This document shows positions 51,556 to 60,331 of a stretch of DNA of 64,000 nucleotides, in pieces (positions within the stretch are counted from its first letter, which is position 1; the number at the start of each line of letters is the position of its first letter). The translations under genes were made by a program, and so were the position numbers. The notes under the pieces were generated by a model. It saw nothing but the letters and a program-made list of their open reading frames with translations, was not told the DNA's origin and searched no databases. Source of the DNA: Urechidicola vernalis (GTDB lineage: Bacteria > Bacteroidota > Bacteroidia > Flavobacteriales > Flavobacteriaceae); NCBI RefSeq assembly GCF_031846385.1, contig NZ_JAVRHV010000001.1:124001-188000 (forward strand), in the 5' to 3' direction.

Positions 51556-52113
51556 ATGGCTAGAACTCCATCAAATATGATTCCATTAAATTCGATGGCT
51601 TCAAATTTTAATTTACTAGACACAATTTCGGGTGAATTTAAAGATTTAAATAACTTGAAGGGTCCAAAAGGAACGGTTTTGTTTTTTATCTGTAATCATT
51701 GTCCATTTGTAATTCATGTGAATGATGAATTGGTAAAATTGGCGAATGATTACCTGGTAAAAGGAATTCAATTTGTTGCCATTTCTTCTAATGATGTAGA
51801 GAATTACCCACAGGATAGTCCAGAATTAATGAAAATGCAAGGAGATATATTAAAATATCCGTTCCCTTATTTATATGACGAAACACAAGAAGTGGCTAAG
51901 GCCTATGATGCCGCTTGTACACCGGATTGTTATTTATTTGATGACGAATTAAAATTAGTATATAGAGGACAATTGGACGATTCAAGACCGGGAAACGGAA
52001 TGCCAGTTACGGGAGTAGATATGCGAAATGCATTGGATTGTTTATTAGCAGAAAAAGAGAACACAAAGCCCCAAAAACCAAGTATAGGCTGTAATATAAA
52101 GTGGAAAATGTAG
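51556..52113 (+). CDS. Thioredoxin-fold redoxin (AhpC/TSA-like)
   Basis: A 185-residue protein beginning MARTPSNMIPLNSMASNF, with a redoxin fold and FFICNHCPFV near residue 40, giving a CNHC active-site-like motif. The start and CNHCPFV pattern are typical of a widespread subfamily called thioredoxin family protein in Bacteroidota; substrate unknown. A later CTPDCYL (residues ~121-127) adds two more Cys. Confidence 0.88.
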   Translation: MARTPSNMIPLNSMASNFNLLDTISGEFKDLNNLKGPKGTVLFFICNHCPFVIHVNDELVKLANDYLVKGIQFVAISSNDVENYPQDSPELMKMQGDILKYPFPYLYDETQEVAKAYDAACTPDCYLFDDELKLVYRGQLDDSRPGNGMPVTGVDMRNALDCLLAEKENTKPQKPSIGCNIKWKM

Positions 52114-52134
52114 TTAGTATAAGGAATTTGTGCT

Positions 52135-52617
52135 TTAAAGTTTTAATTGCCAAAAACCAACATCAACCCAATCACCAAATTTAAATCCTACTTCTTTAAA
52201 ATGAGCCACTTTTTTAAAGCCGAAATTTTCATGCAATTTTATACTTGCATCATTCGGCAAAGATAGGCCACCTACAACGGTATGGTAATTATTTTCACGA
52301 AGATTATTTAATAATTCTTTATATAATTTAGAGCCAATCCCTTTGTTGTGTATGTTGTGTTTAACATATACGGTACTTTCAATTGTTTGTTTGTATGCCG
52401 GTTTTTCCCTCCATTTGTTGGCGTAAGCATATCCTAGAATGGCGCCGTTTTCTTCAAAAACTATAAAAGGGTATTTCTTTTGAATATTTTTTATTCTGGT
52501 TACAAAATCACTTTCCGAGAAAGGAGTTTTATCAAACGTAACAATAGAATTTAGAACGAAGTAATTGTAAATAGCAACAATTTGTTTGGCATCTTTTAGT
52601 TGAACCTTACGAATCAT
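52135..52617 (-). CDS. GNAT acetyltransferase, phosphinothricin-acetyltransferase-like
   Basis: A 160-residue GNAT with the acetyl-CoA motif HNKGIGSKLY and the PAT-family pattern IYNYFVLNSIVTFDKTP at the start and NFGFKKVAHFKEVGFKFG near the end. Relatives acetylate phosphinothricin or methionine sulfoximine; the natural substrate may differ. Its start overlaps the YfiT stop by 1 bp. Confidence 0.88.
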   Translation of the reverse strand: MIRKVQLKDAKQIVAIYNYFVLNSIVTFDKTPFSESDFVTRIKNIQKKYPFIVFEENGAILGYAYANKWREKPAYKQTIESTVYVKHNIHNKGIGSKLYKELLNNLRENNYHTVVGGLSLPNDASIKLHENFGFKKVAHFKEVGFKFGDWVDVGFWQLKL

Positions 52618-53147
52618 TATTTCCAGTTATTTCGAATCAATAATTGATTGATATGTTCATAATGATGTTCACTATGCCATGCGTATATTCCGATATTCTT
52701 TTTTAAGGATATTTTATCTCCTGTTTCTGGATGAATAAAAGTTTTATTTAATTGATCAGGAGACAGATTTTTAAAAAGATAAACCATTTTTGCATGTAGT
52801 GCAGTAATATGGTCCAATGCCAAAGTAATTGGAGCATTCTTTGTGTCATCCAATTCGGCCCAACGCTCTTCAAAATAGGCTTTTATAATTGGTTTATCTT
52901 CGGTTAAGGCCCATTTAAAACGAATATAACTGTTTGTATGGCTATCACCAATATGGTGCAAAACCTGTCTTATAGTCCAGCCGTCTGGTCTATATTGAGT
53001 ATTTAATTGGTTTTCAGATAATGTTGAAGTAAGGTCCTTGAGCTTTTTAGGTAGTTCTTCAATAATTTGAATCCAATCCTGAATATTCTCAGTCGAAATA
53101 TCTTCTGGGATATTTGCAATACCAATAGGATACTTTAATGCGTACAT
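52617..53147 (-). CDS. YfiT/BstA-type DinB-fold thiol transferase
   Basis: A 176-residue protein of the DinB superfamily, YfiT branch (putative metal hydrolase, bacillithiol transferase). Metal ligands are probably His66/His67 in VLHHIGDSHTN and His in WHSEHHYEHI near the C-terminus. Bacillithiol S-transferases attach bacillithiol to electrophiles, implying that this organism uses bacillithiol as its low-mass thiol. Coupled to the GNAT gene (TAATG). Confidence 0.9.
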   Translation of the reverse strand: MYALKYPIGIANIPEDISTENIQDWIQIIEELPKKLKDLTSTLSENQLNTQYRPDGWTIRQVLHHIGDSHTNSYIRFKWALTEDKPIIKAYFEERWAELDDTKNAPITLALDHITALHAKMVYLFKNLSPDQLNKTFIHPETGDKISLKKNIGIYAWHSEHHYEHINQLLIRNNWK

Positions 53148-53148
53148 T

Positions 53149-53841
53149 TTAATTACCGTATTTTTCTACAATTTGTTGAGCCCGTCTATTTCCAGAATCT
53201 ATCTCAAGAGATTTTTTATAATTTGTAATTGATTCAAGAGTGTCTCCATTTCTTAAAAGGGCTTCTCCCAAACTATCATAAACATTGTCACTTTCAGGAT
53301 GTAAAGCCGCATTTAATTTAAATATGCTAATTGCATGAACCATATTTTTTTCATTATTCATAACTCGATACCCCATTCTGTTTAAATGTGCTTCTTCAAT
53401 TATTGGGCTTAAAGAATCGTTACTTTTAATAGATTTATATGCTTCTAAGGCTTTGTTAAATTGTCCATTTTTTAAATAATAACTCGCTGTAAATTCGTCT
53501 TTCTCTAATTTCATAAAATCATATGCCATTTGAGAGTCATCTGTCTTTGGAACCAAACAGATATAATATTTATTATCTGTAGGGTTTTTTCTAAATTGAA
53601 TTTTCTCATTCATTTCTTTTACAAAATAAACACCATCACCTACTTTTAAAGGTTTAATTTTTGTAGCACCACGCCATTTCATAAACCAGGAATCATTTTC
53701 AATATAAATTTCTAATTCTTCATCTGCGTTAAAAAGGTATCTACCAGATATATCATTTAAAAAGGCAGGGTCTTCCGTTGATGAGCCACAAGAACATATA
53801 AATAATAGCAAGAGAGCGCAACTAAAAAATTTCATTTTCAT
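53149..53841 (-). CDS. TPR lipoprotein
   Basis: Started at the ATG at 53841 (MKMKFFSCALLLLFICSCGS) this is a 230-residue lipoprotein (lipobox ICSC) with two to three TPR-like units at the C-terminal half (SDNVYDSLGEALLRNGDTLES). The frame continues to 53880 but that would overlap the previous gene and bury the signal. It starts 4 bp after the outer membrane protein gene, suggesting an operon. Confidence 0.8.
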   Translation of the reverse strand: MKMKFFSCALLLLFICSCGSSTEDPAFLNDISGRYLFNADEELEIYIENDSWFMKWRGATKIKPLKVGDGVYFVKEMNEKIQFRKNPTDNKYYICLVPKTDDSQMAYDFMKLEKDEFTASYYLKNGQFNKALEAYKSIKSNDSLSPIIEEAHLNRMGYRVMNNEKNMVHAISIFKLNAALHPESDNVYDSLGEALLRNGDTLESITNYKKSLEIDSGNRRAQQIVEKYGN

Positions 53842-53845
53842 AATC

Positions 53846-54673
53846 CTAAAAATTACCAGTAAGAGAAAACATAGGGCCATGGAAACTCAGGGCAACTCCA
53901 CCATCCCAATTATTATCTTCAATATCTACGTTTAAATTAAAATAGCGATAACTGGCTCCGACACCAATATTTTTAAACAATTGATACTGTATACCTGGAG
54001 CGAGATTTAGCAAAGACCCTTTTATATTTGAAATTTTTACGGAAAGCCAATCCAATCTTGCCGTTACTAAGAATTTTTCTGAGGGGGCCCAAAAATACCA
54101 AAAACCAATATTTGGAAGAGGGGCAAGCGCAGTTATGGATTCTCTTCTAAATCCAGTGTTTAGATCGTCTAAAAACGCTTCACCTTCTAGATATGTTGTG
54201 ATATCCATAGCATGAATACCTATTCCTCCGCCTAATTCATGTTTAGGGCCGGTTGAAATATTTCTACCAAAGAAAACCCGATATAAATCTAGATCAAACC
54301 CTGCACCAACACTTAAGCCTGCTTTAAAAGTATAATCATTCCATTCTATGTCTTGTTCTATAGAACGCGTAGCGCCATTCTTGATGCTATAATATTCCAT
54401 TCCTAAATTCCAGTTTTTAGCAAAGCGCCATTTCACGGACGCTGCAAAGGTTATTTCACTATCATTAAAATCAAATGTTTTTCCAAAATCAATTTCTTCA
54501 TTAGGTGTGCTACCGTTGGCTTTAATTTTAATATTTTTAGAAGGAAGAAAAACGCCTGTACTAATGAAAAACTTCTTAGTTAATATTGGATGTTTGGCAA
54601 GTGAATCTTGCGCCAATAGATTTGTAGAAATCAAACAGCAAGTAACAACAATTAATGAAACGAAATATTTCAT
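53846..54673 (-). CDS. Predicted outer membrane beta-barrel protein
   Basis: A 275-residue protein with a signal peptide (MKYFVSLIVVTCCLISTNLLAQ) and alternating hydrophobic/polar strands ending in Phe (FSLTGNF), the classic barrel C-terminal signature. VKWRFAKNWNLGMEYYSI and IGVGASYRYFNLNVDI are typical strands. Function unknown; likely a small porin-like or outer membrane structural protein. Confidence 0.8.
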   Translation of the reverse strand: MKYFVSLIVVTCCLISTNLLAQDSLAKHPILTKKFFISTGVFLPSKNIKIKANGSTPNEEIDFGKTFDFNDSEITFAASVKWRFAKNWNLGMEYYSIKNGATRSIEQDIEWNDYTFKAGLSVGAGFDLDLYRVFFGRNISTGPKHELGGGIGIHAMDITTYLEGEAFLDDLNTGFRRESITALAPLPNIGFWYFWAPSEKFLVTARLDWLSVKISNIKGSLLNLAPGIQYQLFKNIGVGASYRYFNLNVDIEDNNWDGGVALSFHGPMFSLTGNF

Positions 54674-54726
54674 GGCAATTTTGGTATTGTTTAAGTTATG
54701 ATAAAGGTAACAAAAAAAGTAAAAAA

Positions 54727-54750
54727 AAACGCTCCTTATTAGGAGCGTTT
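54727..54750 (-). terminator. Intrinsic terminator after the cyclophilin-FKBP gene
   Basis: AAACGCTCCT-TATT-AGGAGCGTTT (10-bp stem); the minus-strand RNA continues into a T9 run, as expected for the gene ending at 54754. Confidence 0.85.
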
Positions 54751-54753
54751 GTA

Positions 54754-55686
54754 TTATTTAACATTCATCAGTTCTACATCGAAAATTAATGGAGCATCAG
54801 GTGGAATGACACCGCCAGCACCTCGACTACCGTAAGCCAATTCAGATGGAATAACAAATCTAGCTTTATCTCCAACTTTTAACAATTGAATTCCTTCATC
54901 CCAACCAGAAATTACTTGACCAATACCAACGTTAAAATCGATAGGTTGTTTTCTTTTGTAAGAAGAGTCAAATACAGTTCCGTCTAATAATTGTCCTTTA
55001 TAATGAACAGAAACCATCACACCTTTTGTTGCTTGTTTTCCATCTCCTTTTTGAAGGATTGTATATCTTAAACCACTCTCTGTAATTGTATAGCCAGCTG
55101 ATACACCATTTAATAATTCATCTTGTTCCTTTAGTGCTTCAGCAATTCTTGCTTCACGTGCTCCTTCAAATTTTCTAAAAGCCTCAATAGCATTAAATTT
55201 TTCTGCAGCATCACCAACACGGACTATTTCAATTGATGTTAACTCATCTCCTTGAGCAACCGCATCAACAATATCCTGTCCTTCAACTACATTTCCAAAA
55301 ACGGAATGCTTGTTATCTAACCAAGGAGTTTCAACGTGTGTAATAAAAAATTGAGATCCGTTTGTAGCAGGTCCAGAATTTGCCATAGATAAAACACCTG
55401 GCTTATCGTGCTTCAATTCAGGGTGAAACTCATCATCAAAACTGTATCCAGGGTTTCCTGTTCCGGTTCCTTGTGGACAACCACCTTGAATCATAAAATC
55501 TGCAATAACTCTATGAAATTTTAAACCATCGTAATATGGAGTGCCTTGAGGCTTAACATCATTTTCCATATTTCCTTCAGCCAAAGCAACAAAGTTACCG
55601 ACTGTTCCAGGAGTTTTTTCAAACTCTAAATTCACTAAAATTTCACCTTTTGAAGTGTTGAATTTTGCGTATAATCCGTTATTCAT
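54754..55686 (-). CDS. Dual peptidyl-prolyl isomerase: cyclophilin-FKBP fusion
   Basis: A 310-residue protein with a cyclophilin domain (about 5-165: FHRVIADFMIQGGCPQGTGTG, SMANSGPATNGSQFFITH given in part) and an FKBP domain (about 205-310: VSVHYKGQLLDGTVFDSSYKR, GIGQVISGWDEGIQLLKVGD, GVIPPDAPLIFDVELMNV). No signal peptide, so cytosolic. Two unrelated PPIase folds are in one chain; I recall such cyclophilin-FKBP proteins (CFBP) from Flavobacterium and Treponema. A short linker (about 165-200) includes EARIAEALKEQDELL. Confidence 0.92.
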   Translation of the reverse strand: MNNGLYAKFNTSKGEILVNLEFEKTPGTVGNFVALAEGNMENDVKPQGTPYYDGLKFHRVIADFMIQGGCPQGTGTGNPGYSFDDEFHPELKHDKPGVLSMANSGPATNGSQFFITHVETPWLDNKHSVFGNVVEGQDIVDAVAQGDELTSIEIVRVGDAAEKFNAIEAFRKFEGAREARIAEALKEQDELLNGVSAGYTITESGLRYTILQKGDGKQATKGVMVSVHYKGQLLDGTVFDSSYKRKQPIDFNVGIGQVISGWDEGIQLLKVGDKARFVIPSELAYGSRGAGGVIPPDAPLIFDVELMNVK

Positions 55687-55784
55687 TTTCTATCTTTTTT
55701 ATTGAGTTTGCAAAGATAGTACTTATGTTAAATAAACATAAATTTAAATGATTTAAAAAGACTGTTTAACAAAGAAATAACATC

Positions 55785-56420
55785 TTAACTTTCTAATTGT
55801 TCCAACTCTCTGTAATTTCTGTTTAAGCGTCTTAAAAGAATTCCATAAATAACTCTGTAAATAAGTAAAACAACTCCAATTAATGCCGCCGTAAAGACAA
55901 CAACGAAAATTAAAAATGTATTTGAGTCAAAGTCTTGAGGAATATTACTTATTTCTTTATATAATGCAATGCTATTTGGGTTTGAAAAAATATAATAAAA
56001 CATGATACCCATTAGTATAGTCATGGCACCAACATTAAAATAAATATAATATTTAACTGTTTTTCTAGTTTTTAAAATGTTAGCCATTAGAAGTTTAGCA
56101 TTACTATCTACTTTTATACTACGGTAATTTTTATAAAAAGCATAAATAAAGCCAATAACCACAGCAAAGGTTGCATAAGACGAAATGGATATGAATCCAT
56201 ATAATCCTATTTCTTTGTAGAAAGCCATGTCTTTATCCATATCTCTAAAAAACATAATTGAATTCATAAGCACAAATTCTATTATACTTATATAGAATAT
56301 CCATTTTACATAAGAAGAAGATTTTGCATGTAACATCTTATAAATTTCGTTGATCGAAACTTTATGTTTGGAATAGTCCTGTTTTTTCCAGGCTCCTTTT
56401 AACTTATCTAAATCATCCAT
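55785..56420 (-). CDS. Four-helix membrane protein, probable anti-sigma factor
   Basis: A 211-residue protein with four hydrophobic helices (about 40-58, 70-92, 118-140 and 160-190) and a cytosolic N-terminus DDLDKLKGAWKKQD; this motif is typical of Bacteroidota membrane proteins beside ECF sigma genes. It starts 2 bp after the sigma gene. It probably binds the sigma factor at the membrane (inference from position). No zinc-binding HxxxCxxC is present. Confidence 0.7.
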   Translation of the reverse strand: MDDLDKLKGAWKKQDYSKHKVSINEIYKMLHAKSSSYVKWIFYISIIEFVLMNSIMFFRDMDKDMAFYKEIGLYGFISISSYATFAVVIGFIYAFYKNYRSIKVDSNAKLLMANILKTRKTVKYYIYFNVGAMTILMGIMFYYIFSNPNSIALYKEISNIPQDFDSNTFLIFVVVFTAALIGVVLLIYRVIYGILLRRLNRNYRELEQLES

Positions 56421-56422
56421 AC

Positions 56423-56917
56423 TTACGGATTTAATATTGTTTTTAATTTTGTCTTAATCCTATTCACCTTAACACGAGCATTTACCTCAGTAATACCGAT
56501 TGTCTCTGCAATTTCCTTATATGGTTTGTCCTCTAAATAAAGTAAGATTAAGGCTTTTTCTACATCGCTTAATTGATGTATTGCTTGATAGAGTAACTTC
56601 ATTTGTTCCTCAATCTCGCCATCATATTCCTCACTTTCTAGTTTATAATGAAAATCAGAAATATCATTTGTTTTAATTTGACGTTTCGATTTTCTATATA
56701 AGGTAATTGCTGTGTTTAACGCAACTCGATACATCCAAGTACTAAACTTAGCTTCACCACGAAATTTGGGATAAGCTTTCCAAAGTTGAATAGTGATTTC
56801 TTGAAAAAGGTCTTTATGTGCATCTGAATTTGTAGTGTATACACGGCAAACCTTATGAACAATGTTCTGGTTTTCTTCGAGTTGTTGTACAAATTGCTGC
56901 TCTAAAGCTTGCGTCAC
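56423..56917 (-). CDS. ECF-type RNA polymerase sigma factor
   Basis: A 164-residue sigma-70 of the ECF group: region 2 (QEITIQLWKAYPKFRGEAKFSTWMYRVALNTA, in parts) and region 4 (LYLEDKPYKEIAETIGITEVNARVKVNRIK, in parts). It controls an unknown regulon and is followed by its likely membrane anti-sigma partner. Confidence 0.93.
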   Translation of the reverse strand: MTQALEQQFVQQLEENQNIVHKVCRVYTTNSDAHKDLFQEITIQLWKAYPKFRGEAKFSTWMYRVALNTAITLYRKSKRQIKTNDISDFHYKLESEEYDGEIEEQMKLLYQAIHQLSDVEKALILLYLEDKPYKEIAETIGITEVNARVKVNRIKTKLKTILNP

Positions 56918-56997
56918 TGGTTAAGAGATTTATGTATAAGTAGTATAAAGATAATTTTTGTTACAAGAAGAACTAAGAATTTATAAAAAAAAAGGCG

Positions 56998-57966
56998 CTA
57001 TTCATTTTTCATTTTAATGACAAGGTTTCCAACTTTTTCACCAGTCTCTGCATAAGAAAAGGCAGATGCAATATTATCGAGAGCGTATATCCGATCAATT
57101 AGTGGATTAAATTTACCTTCTTCCATTAATCGTTTTACCAAGTCAATGCTATATTGATGCTTGTTTGGGTAAGGGAATACGACTTTTCTCCCTTTGAAAA
57201 GAGGAGTGAAAATAGCAAAGACTAAATTTTGACCCCAAGGCCCCATTTCTGATGAAATATAAATGCCTTTTTTTGTTAAAATACGCCTGCATTTACCAAA
57301 AGCACTTTTTCCAACGGCATCAAAAACAAAGTCAAACTTCTCATTTAATTGAGTGAATTCTATCTTGGTGTAGTCTATTACTTGTGTAACACCTAAAGTT
57401 TTAATTACATTAATATTTTCTGTGTTTGCCGTTGCTGTAACATCAATTTTCATTGCTGCTAATAATTGAACAAGTGCAGACCCTATGGCTCCTGTAGCGC
57501 CATTAACTAATACTTTAGCGTTTGGTTTAAAATTAACTTTATTAATAAAGTTTTGTGCATAATGAGCCCCTTCAATACTAGCAGTGGCTTGTTCAAAAGA
57601 AAATTTACTAGGAATGGTTGCCAAAAAATCGTTTTGTCTAATTGTTAAATACTCTGCATGAGAACTAAGACCCGTGTCATTGAATCCGAATACCGCTTGG
57701 CCAACTTTAAATCGAGTTACTTTATGACCTATATCTTCAACTACTCCTGCAAAGTCAGTTCCTAAAATAGGGTTTTTAGGTTTCAAAAGCCCTAGCATCA
57801 ATCGGATTATGGCCGGTTTTGCTCTAAGCATAGCGCAATCCGTTCTATTAACCGTTGTTGCCATGACTCTAATTAAGAGTTCATCTTCTTTAGGCGCAGG
57901 TTTTTTTAGGTCAATAATTTTTAAATTACTTGGAGAACCATATTTTTTATGGATGGCAGCTTTCAT
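56998..57966 (-). CDS. NAD(P)-dependent zinc-free quinone oxidoreductase / MDR family
   Basis: A 322-residue medium-chain dehydrogenase/reductase. The N-terminal GroES-like domain has FGFNDTGLSSHAEY, the Rossmann domain has VNGATGAIGSALVQLLAA near 150. The catalytic zinc ligands of alcohol dehydrogenases are missing, which fits quinone oxidoreductase or enoyl-reductase-like members. Last gene of a three-gene run with spacers of 1 and 3 bp. Confidence 0.87.
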   Translation of the reverse strand: MKAAIHKKYGSPSNLKIIDLKKPAPKEDELLIRVMATTVNRTDCAMLRAKPAIIRLMLGLLKPKNPILGTDFAGVVEDIGHKVTRFKVGQAVFGFNDTGLSSHAEYLTIRQNDFLATIPSKFSFEQATASIEGAHYAQNFINKVNFKPNAKVLVNGATGAIGSALVQLLAAMKIDVTATANTENINVIKTLGVTQVIDYTKIEFTQLNEKFDFVFDAVGKSAFGKCRRILTKKGIYISSEMGPWGQNLVFAIFTPLFKGRKVVFPYPNKHQYSIDLVKRLMEEGKFNPLIDRIYALDNIASAFSYAETGEKVGNLVIKMKNE

Positions 57967-57967
57967 A

Positions 57968-58813
57968 TTATAATTGTTCTTTTATACCTTTTAGCAAAAA
58001 GTAAATTCCAAATGTACAAGTAACTATAGCAAACATAATTCCATATTCACCATGCCAATACTCAAATTCTTTGACTGAATTTGTTATCGGAGGAAAAACC
58101 TTTTGAATGAATACATTGCTAACCGTATGAAATATAACTGCAGGCCATAAACTCTTCGACTTAAAAGTATAATAGGTCATTACAAATGACATTGAAATTA
58201 TTACGATAAAAAAGGTGGTGAATTCTAAGACTATATTAGAGCCATAGTAATAAATAAGCGGCCAATGCCATAAGGCCCATATAAACCCGCTAAATAATGA
58301 AACACCTGTAAATGATAAATTTTTACGCAATTCAAAAACAAAAAATCCACGCCAGCCAATTTCTTCGCCTATTACCGTAGCCATTGATTTTAAAACACCA
58401 ACAGATGCTAATAGTACAATTGCTATAAGAAGAGAAATATAAGGAGGGAGCGTTCCAATTCCAACAATTCCGATTTCCGTAGCCCATATGCTTATTTCTT
58501 CTTTAGAAACAATTGAGCCAAGACCGAGCATCCATATAAGGAAATAAGTAACGGTAACATAAAGTAAAGGAATGCCGTAAGCCCTTAAGAGAATCCGTTT
58601 ATTTGGCCATTGCCAAGGAAGCGTTTTTAGGTTTCTATTTAATAGTTTTAAGGTTATAAATGTAGCAAATGTAGGACACCACATTAAGGCTCCGATATAT
58701 AAACTAGAAGGATATAAATTTACAATTGCAATATAAGGTATCGCACTTAAAATGGTTAAAAGAGATAAGAATAGAATTATAGGCCTCCAAGAGCCATTAT
58801 TTTGTTGTTTCAT
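57968..58813 (-). CDS. CPBP family intramembrane glutamic endopeptidase
   Basis: A 281-residue protein with about eight membrane helices. CPBP motifs: GEEIGWRGFF (Glu150, Glu151, Arg155), ALWHWPLI (His183) and FHTVSNVF (third His). It belongs to a second CPBP subtype in this window. Middle gene of the DoxX-CPBP-oxidoreductase operon. Confidence 0.85.
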   Translation of the reverse strand: MKQQNNGSWRPIILFLSLLTILSAIPYIAIVNLYPSSLYIGALMWCPTFATFITLKLLNRNLKTLPWQWPNKRILLRAYGIPLLYVTVTYFLIWMLGLGSIVSKEEISIWATEIGIVGIGTLPPYISLLIAIVLLASVGVLKSMATVIGEEIGWRGFFVFELRKNLSFTGVSLFSGFIWALWHWPLIYYYGSNIVLEFTTFFIVIISMSFVMTYYTFKSKSLWPAVIFHTVSNVFIQKVFPPITNSVKEFEYWHGEYGIMFAIVTCTFGIYFLLKGIKEQL

Positions 58814-58816
58814 GTT

Positions 58817-59245
58817 TTATGGATTAATCTTGAGAATAGCATCAATTTCTAAAAACTTACCTTTCATTTTAGAAAGTGCAAAGGCTGCACCAGAAGCCGC
58901 AAAAACCGAATAGTCAAAAGCCCCTTTTATTCCAGTGGAAAGGGCAATAGATAAACCAAAGATTAAAATAAGATAACCACTTAATTTTGCTATAAATCCG
59001 GTTCTAAACCCAATTATTAAAAAAACACCAAAAAGAATTTCTAAAGCTGTAACAATAAGCCCGACAGGTTCTATAAAAGAAGAAGGTAACCAAGGATTGA
59101 TAATTCTTGTATATGAAATAAAACTTTCCCAATTTCCCCAAGCCGAAATATTAGCAGGCCAATAACCTAAGCGGTCAGCAACAGCAGATAAGAATCCGGC
59201 TCCAAGTCCTATTCTTAGAAATAGTTTAACTAATGTTTTGTTCAT
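58817..59245 (-). CDS. DoxX family membrane protein
   Basis: A 142-residue protein with four hydrophobic helices and the DoxX patterns LRIGLGAGFLSA and LEILFGVFLIIGFRTGFIA. DoxX proteins are linked to thiosulfate or quinol metabolism and redox stress in some bacteria; here the role is unknown. First gene of the operon. Confidence 0.85.
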   Translation of the reverse strand: MNKTLVKLFLRIGLGAGFLSAVADRLGYWPANISAWGNWESFISYTRIINPWLPSSFIEPVGLIVTALEILFGVFLIIGFRTGFIAKLSGYLILIFGLSIALSTGIKGAFDYSVFAASGAAFALSKMKGKFLEIDAILKINP

Positions 59246-59416
59246 AATAGAATCGCTAGTTTAAAATCTTCTAATCTATGGTTAATAGACGTATTAAAAC
59301 TATAAATGTAACATTTAATTAAATTATCGTAATCTTACCGCTCTCGAAACTTATAAACCTTTTATTTTCCATTATGGTTGAAAATTTTCTCAGTAAACAA
59401 TCAAAAAAAAGTATGG

Positions 59417-60328
59417 TTAGAATTTATAATCTAGGTTTTGTTTTAAGAACTCTTCAAACTTATCTTTATGTTTAAAGCGTTTGTGCGTCCAGAAATAATA
59501 CTGAGGGGCTTTTTGTACTTGTTTTTCAACCTCGCGTAAGAACATATCAGTGATCTGATAATCCGGATATTCATTAGGATTTTCAGCTAATACTCTGAAA
59601 GTACATTTGTAATGGCCACGTCTTACTTTTGAAACTTCATAGAATACAACAGACTGATCCAGTTTTTTTGCAATTTGTTCCGCACCAACATGAACAGGAA
59701 CTTTAACATTTAAAAAGGGAGCCCAATAATGTGTTTTACTCAATTGAGGAGATTGATCACTAACCAATGCATTTAGGGCAAGGATACCATTTTTTGAGTT
59801 TTGCTCATAGGTCCTTCTAGCCATTCTTGGAGTTACAAATTGTCCTCCATATTTGGTTCTATACTTCAGCATCATTTTATCGAAGTATTTATTTCCGATT
59901 CGCGTAGATACAGCATAAGCTTCATGGTCAACAAGGTTATTCATAGATACCATCCATTCCCAATTAGCATAATGACTGCCTACAAGTACAATACTTCTTC
60001 CTTTATTTCCTAGTTCTCGTAAAACATCTACATCTTCAAAGACAAATCGTTCATGTACGTTTTTTTCACTAATACTAATAGATTTAATCATCTCCATAAA
60101 AACATCCGTAAAGTGAACGTAAAACTGTCTTCGTATTTTTAAAAGTTCTTTTTCAGATTTGTTAGGAAGTGCTAATTTTAAGTTGTCATAGACTACTTTT
60201 TTTCGATACCCAATACCATAATATAAAATAAGATATAAGAAATCGGAAATTAAATAAAGGAGTCTAAATGGTAAAATAGAAAGGAACCATAGAATAGGGA
60301 ATACTAAAATATATATAAGAAGTTGCAT
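59417..60328 (-). CDS. LpxL/HtrB-type lipid A acyltransferase, paralog 2
   Basis: A 303-residue LpxL-family acyltransferase with an N-terminal membrane helix, the HX4E catalytic box in GSHYANWEW and the FLREVEKQVQKAPQYYFWTHKRFK C-terminal region (in parts). It transfers an acyl group onto lipid A or a similar lipid. It starts 3 bp after its close paralog, so the two are a tandem duplication. Confidence 0.9.
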   Translation of the reverse strand: MQLLIYILVFPILWFLSILPFRLLYLISDFLYLILYYGIGYRKKVVYDNLKLALPNKSEKELLKIRRQFYVHFTDVFMEMIKSISISEKNVHERFVFEDVDVLRELGNKGRSIVLVGSHYANWEWMVSMNNLVDHEAYAVSTRIGNKYFDKMMLKYRTKYGGQFVTPRMARRTYEQNSKNGILALNALVSDQSPQLSKTHYWAPFLNVKVPVHVGAEQIAKKLDQSVVFYEVSKVRRGHYKCTFRVLAENPNEYPDYQITDMFLREVEKQVQKAPQYYFWTHKRFKHKDKFEEFLKQNLDYKF

Positions 60329-60331
60329 GTA

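Noticed and set aside
52617..53147. DinB DNA-damage protein
   Set aside because: The fold is shared, but the HHIGDSHTN and WHSEHHYEHI motifs place it in the YfiT/bacillithiol transferase branch.
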